DNA from: Pontimonas sp.
GTDB taxonomy: Bacteria; Actinomycetota; Actinomycetes; Actinomycetales; Microbacteriaceae
DNA: 5,855 nucleotides
Assembly: GCA_017852615.1 (NCBI GenBank)
Contig: JAFMKX010000058.1
Coordinates: 1 to 5,855 of the forward strand
Direction: 5' to 3'
Positions 3,308-5,855 of the stretch are shown here, in pieces. The notes under the pieces were generated by a model, which saw nothing but the letters and a program-made list of their open reading frames with translations, made no database searches and had not been told where the DNA came from. Within the stretch, counting starts at the first letter, position 1, and the number at the start of each line of letters is the position of its first letter. Both the position numbers and the translations under genes were made by a program.

Positions 3308-5855
3308 ACCGCCAAATTAGCAAAGCGTGGATCTGGAGCGCCAAACCGGTGCGCCGTAATCGAAACTGCCTGTTCTTTCACAAAAGGCAACATTTCGACG
3401 CGACCAGACTCGGTCACTTCATGTCCATAGAGCGAAATCTCTGGCGCCCCGTCAAAAGCGACCGCCATCGCGTCAGCCCGAGCAGCAATCAGACGAATGC
3501 GCGACGGTGGATTCCCAGCGACTCGGTCCACGAACTCTCGGTCTAACTCAACCGTGTACGAGAGAACTGAACCCAGACCCTTAGCACCCTGGCGCAACGC
3601 GCCCACGACCTCGTTCGGAAGTGGGTCGTTCAACGACAGGTGCATTCTCGCGCCAGCACGCATTCCCGCTAGGCACACCCTGACGATTTCGCTGACCAAA
3701 ACAAAGCTTTCGGCGCGAATGGTCACCTCGGTGGGGCGGTAGCGGAACACATTGCGCTCCACACCCAAACCTGAGGGGTCAGTGGAAACACCAAACACGC
3801 CAGTCCACGCCTGGTGGTCACTGGCAAGGCTTCGCTCCAAGAAACTGCGGGCTTGCTCGTCTTCTCCCGCGGTAAGAGTGGCAATATCGCGCAGGGTTTC
3901 GTCTGCTTGATTACCAGCGAGATCCACGGTTGCCGCACTGCGCCGCCAGGAGCCCAGGCCCATCAGGTAGTTCGGGCCACCGGCTTTCGTGCCTGGCCCG
4001 ACACTGGATTTCTTCCAACCGCCAAAAGGTTGGCGTTGCACAATGGCACCGGTGATGCCCCGATTGACGTAACAGTTTCCTGCCTGCACGCGGTCCAACC
4101 AATACGAAACCTCGGCGGGATCCAAGGAGTGGATTCCTGCGGTGAGTCCGTAGTCAACGCCGTTTTGCATCGCCAGAGCATCATCCAATGTTCGAGCGTT
4201 CATGATTCCCAAAATCGGGCCAAAGTATTCCGTGGTGTGGAACGTGCTCTTAGATTTCACGTTGTCCCGAACACCTGGGGACCACAGTCGGCCTGTCTTG
4301 TCCAACTGCGTGGGTTCCAGCAGCCAGCTTTCGCCGCGGGATAAGTCAGTCAAGCCGCCGAGCAATTTTCCAGCAGCGGGTTCGATGACCGGTCCCATGA
4401 CGGATTCGGGGTCATCCGGATATCCCACGCGCAGCGTGGTGATGGCGTCAACCAGTTGACGACGGAACCGTTCCGAGTGCGCAACAGAGCCCACCAAAAT
4501 AACCAAGCTTGCCGCGGAACACTTCTGGCCCGCATGCCCAAAGGCGCTCTTGACGATGTCGGCAACGGCAAGATCAAAGTCTGCACTCGGAGTCACAATC
4601 AGAGCGTTTTTTCCACTGGTCTCGGCAAGAAGCGGCACATCAGCGCGCCACGACCGGAATAGCTGAGCAGTTTCAAAGGCTCCCGTGAGAATCAAGCGAT
4701 CCACCCCGGGGTGAGAAATAAGCCCGCGACCGATCTGGCCTTCTTCGACGTCCACTAATTGAAGAACACTCTTGGGCACACCGGCATCCCACAAGGCTTG
4801 GACCATAACGGCGCCACAACGGCGCACTTGCGGGGCAGGCTTGATGGCAACAGCACTTCCCGCAGCTAAGGCGGAGAGAACAGAACCGGCGGGAATCGCG
4901 ACGGGAAAGTTCCACGGTGGAGTTACCAGCGTGAAACGAGCGGGCTGAAAAGAGGCGCCGTCGATGGCTTCCAGTTCCAGGGCGCACTGCGCGTAGTAGC
5001 GGGCAAAATCGATCGCCTCGCTGACCTCCGGGTCTCCCTCTTGAATGGTCTTTCCCGCTTCTTGCATCATCACTGCAAGCAGCTCATTGCGCTTACGGTT
5101 GAGCTGATCAGCAGCGGCTAAGAGAATCGCTGCCCGCTCTCGGGCTGGCTTTGCCGCCCATTCGGCGCCTGCTTTGCGGCCACGGGCGACTACGTCATCA
5201 ACAGCAATCCCACCTTTGATGGGGCCCGCTGATTCAGGAATATGAGCCTTCTCCAGTGCTGCGGCACCCAGGGCTTTACCGGATGCTGAAGCGGCCAAAG
5301 ATCTAATGCCCTCGGCCCATTCACGATTAGCCGGTAGCGAAGGGTCCGTGTCAGCTTCGTTATGAAAGACATCCCCGGGCTTAGTCCCCGAGGCAGCCTG
5401 CTCGAGCCGGTTCTGGTTACGACCCACTGGCGGCGCTGCGCGGGTCAGGCTTGCCAGTGATTCCCGGAACCGTGTTTCTTCCCGGGCAAACAAAGCATCG
5501 TTGTCGTGCAGATCAAACACGGCCGACATAAAGTTCTCCGGGCTAGCGTTTTCATCCAAACGTCGCACCAGATATCCCACAGCTGCATCAAACTCGCGCG
5601 GGTGCACCACCGGCGTATAGAGAATAAGGTTTCCCACGGTTTCGCGAACGGCATCGGCTTGATCCGGAGCCATCCCGATAAGCATCTCGAAATCCACACC
5701 TGCGGTCACACCACGATGAGTAGCGAGCAGATGAGCAAAAGCGACGTCAAAAAGGTTGTGACCGGCAACACCCACGCGCACGGATTTGGTGCGAGCCGGT
5801 GTCAGGGCCCATTCCAGGACTCTCTTGTAGTTGGTGTCACTGGCTTTCTTGGAGG
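3304..5855 (-). CDS. putA: Bifunctional proline dehydrogenase / L-glutamate-gamma-semialdehyde dehydrogenase PutA, N-terminus off the right edge
   Basis: The visible part is 849 residues, counted from the codon at 5853-5851, and ends at TAG 3306-3304. PutA oxidises proline to P5C with FAD, then P5C to glutamate with NAD. The end of the proline dehydrogenase barrel is seen: RVGVAGHNLFD (26-36), FEMLIGMA (55-62) and YLVRRLDEN (94-102), whose Arg-Arg and Glu-Asn contact proline. A variable linker (about 130-210) leads into the aldehyde dehydrogenase domain: TPPWNFP (311-317), Glu411 in AETSGKNA, catalytic Cys445 in FGHAGQKCSA, EYFGP (542-546) and the substrate-binding RQPFGG (607-612). A C-terminal extension of about 200 residues closes with EQAVSITAHRFG (827-838), the conserved tail of long PutA proteins. 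The first 300 or so residues, with most of the FAD-binding barrel, lie beyond the window. An in-frame GTG at 5781 is internal to the barrel and is not the start. The gene converges on the AsnC-family gene with overlapping stops and supplies the P5C-oxidising step after RocD. Confidence 0.97.
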   Translation of the reverse strand, partial: SKKASDTNYKRVLEWALTPARTKSVRVGVAGHNLFDVAFAHLLATHRGVTAGVDFEMLIGMAPDQADAVRETVGNLILYTPVVHPREFDAAVGYLVRRLDENASPENFMSAVFDLHDNDALFAREETRFRESLASLTRAAPPVGRNQNRLEQAASGTKPGDVFHNEADTDPSLPANREWAEGIRSLAASASGKALGAAALEKAHIPESAGPIKGGIAVDDVVARGRKAGAEWAAKPARERAAILLAAADQLNRKRNELLAVMMQEAGKTIQEGDPEVSEAIDFARYYAQCALELEAIDGASFQPARFTLVTPPWNFPVAIPAGSVLSALAAGSAVAIKPAPQVRRCGAVMVQALWDAGVPKSVLQLVDVEEGQIGRGLISHPGVDRLILTGAFETAQLFRSWRADVPLLAETSGKNALIVTPSADFDLAVADIVKSAFGHAGQKCSAASLVILVGSVAHSERFRRQLVDAITTLRVGYPDDPESVMGPVIEPAAGKLLGGLTDLSRGESWLLEPTQLDKTGRLWSPGVRDNVKSKSTFHTTEYFGPILGIMNARTLDDALAMQNGVDYGLTAGIHSLDPAEVSYWLDRVQAGNCYVNRGITGAIVQRQPFGGWKKSSVGPGTKAGGPNYLMGLGSWRRSAATVDLAGNQADETLRDIATLTAGEDEQARSFLERSLASDHQAWTGVFGVSTDPSGLGVERNVFRYRPTEVTIRAESFVLVSEIVRVCLAGMRAGARMHLSLNDPLPNEVVGALRQGAKGLGSVLSYTVELDREFVDRVAGNPPSRIRLIAARADAMAVAFDGAPEISLYGHEVTESGRVEMLPFVKEQAVSITAHRFGAPDPRFANLAV

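Noticed and set aside
3331..3355. GC-rich hairpin (GCGCC-AAACC-GGTGC) just after the regulator stop as a terminator
   Set aside because: It has a five-pair stem with a wobble, no T-run follows, and it lies in the coding sequence of the PutA C-terminus.
3814..4344. A 176-codon plus-strand open frame inside putA
   Set aside because: It is antisense to the conserved aldehyde dehydrogenase domain of PutA and is a shadow frame.
5779..5781. In-frame GTG as the putA start
   Set aside because: The frame stays open to the window edge and the upstream residues (NYKRVLEWAL...) are typical proline dehydrogenase sequence, so the GTG is an internal Val.

Overview
The window looks like a piece of an actinobacterial (Actinomycetota) chromosome. 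Evidence is the mid-to-high-50s GC content judged by eye, a near-perfect DtxR/IdeR-type iron box, a long PutA with the C-terminal extension seen in this phylum, and an asnC / ddaH-like / rocD arrangement that I recall from mycobacteria (the Rv2324-Rv2323c-Rv2322c/Rv2321c region of M. tuberculosis). The moderate GC would suit a Microbacteriaceae-like or other lower-GC actinobacterium, but the sequence alone does not fix the genus.

Layout, left to right. (1) 1-595, minus: the N-terminal 198 codons of a lipoprotein of the ferric-iron ABC-transporter substrate-binding family, running off the left edge. Its upstream region (596-700) carries a 19-bp iron box (657-675) that matches the DtxR/IdeR consensus at 18 of 19 positions. 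(2) 701-1924, minus: ornithine aminotransferase RocD. (3) 1921-2766, minus: a guanidino-modifying hydrolase of the DDAH/arginine dihydrolase (ArgZ-like) family, overlapping rocD by the 4-base ATGA junction. (4) 2767-2869: a divergent control region with three GTTTAG copies and a GTGCGT element before each start codon. (5) 2870-3307, plus: a Lrp/AsnC-family regulator. (6) 3304-5855, minus: bifunctional proline dehydrogenase / P5C dehydrogenase PutA, with its N-terminus beyond the right edge. Its stop codon overlaps that of the regulator in a convergent arrangement.

How the genes work together (inference from family knowledge). The hydrolase would convert arginine to ornithine (if an arginine dihydrolase) or act on methylarginines or arginine to give citrulline (if DDAH/ADI-like). 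RocD would convert ornithine to glutamate-5-semialdehyde/P5C. The aldehyde dehydrogenase half of PutA would oxidise P5C to glutamate, and PutA also feeds proline into the same step. The AsnC-like protein is the obvious candidate regulator. Under the dihydrolase reading, the window holds a complete arginine-to-glutamate route with no arginase or urease. The iron-uptake gene is a separate unit with its own control.

There is no sign of mobile elements, CRISPR arrays, tRNA or rRNA genes. Apart from the two intergenic stretches of about 105 bp, the window is fully coding.
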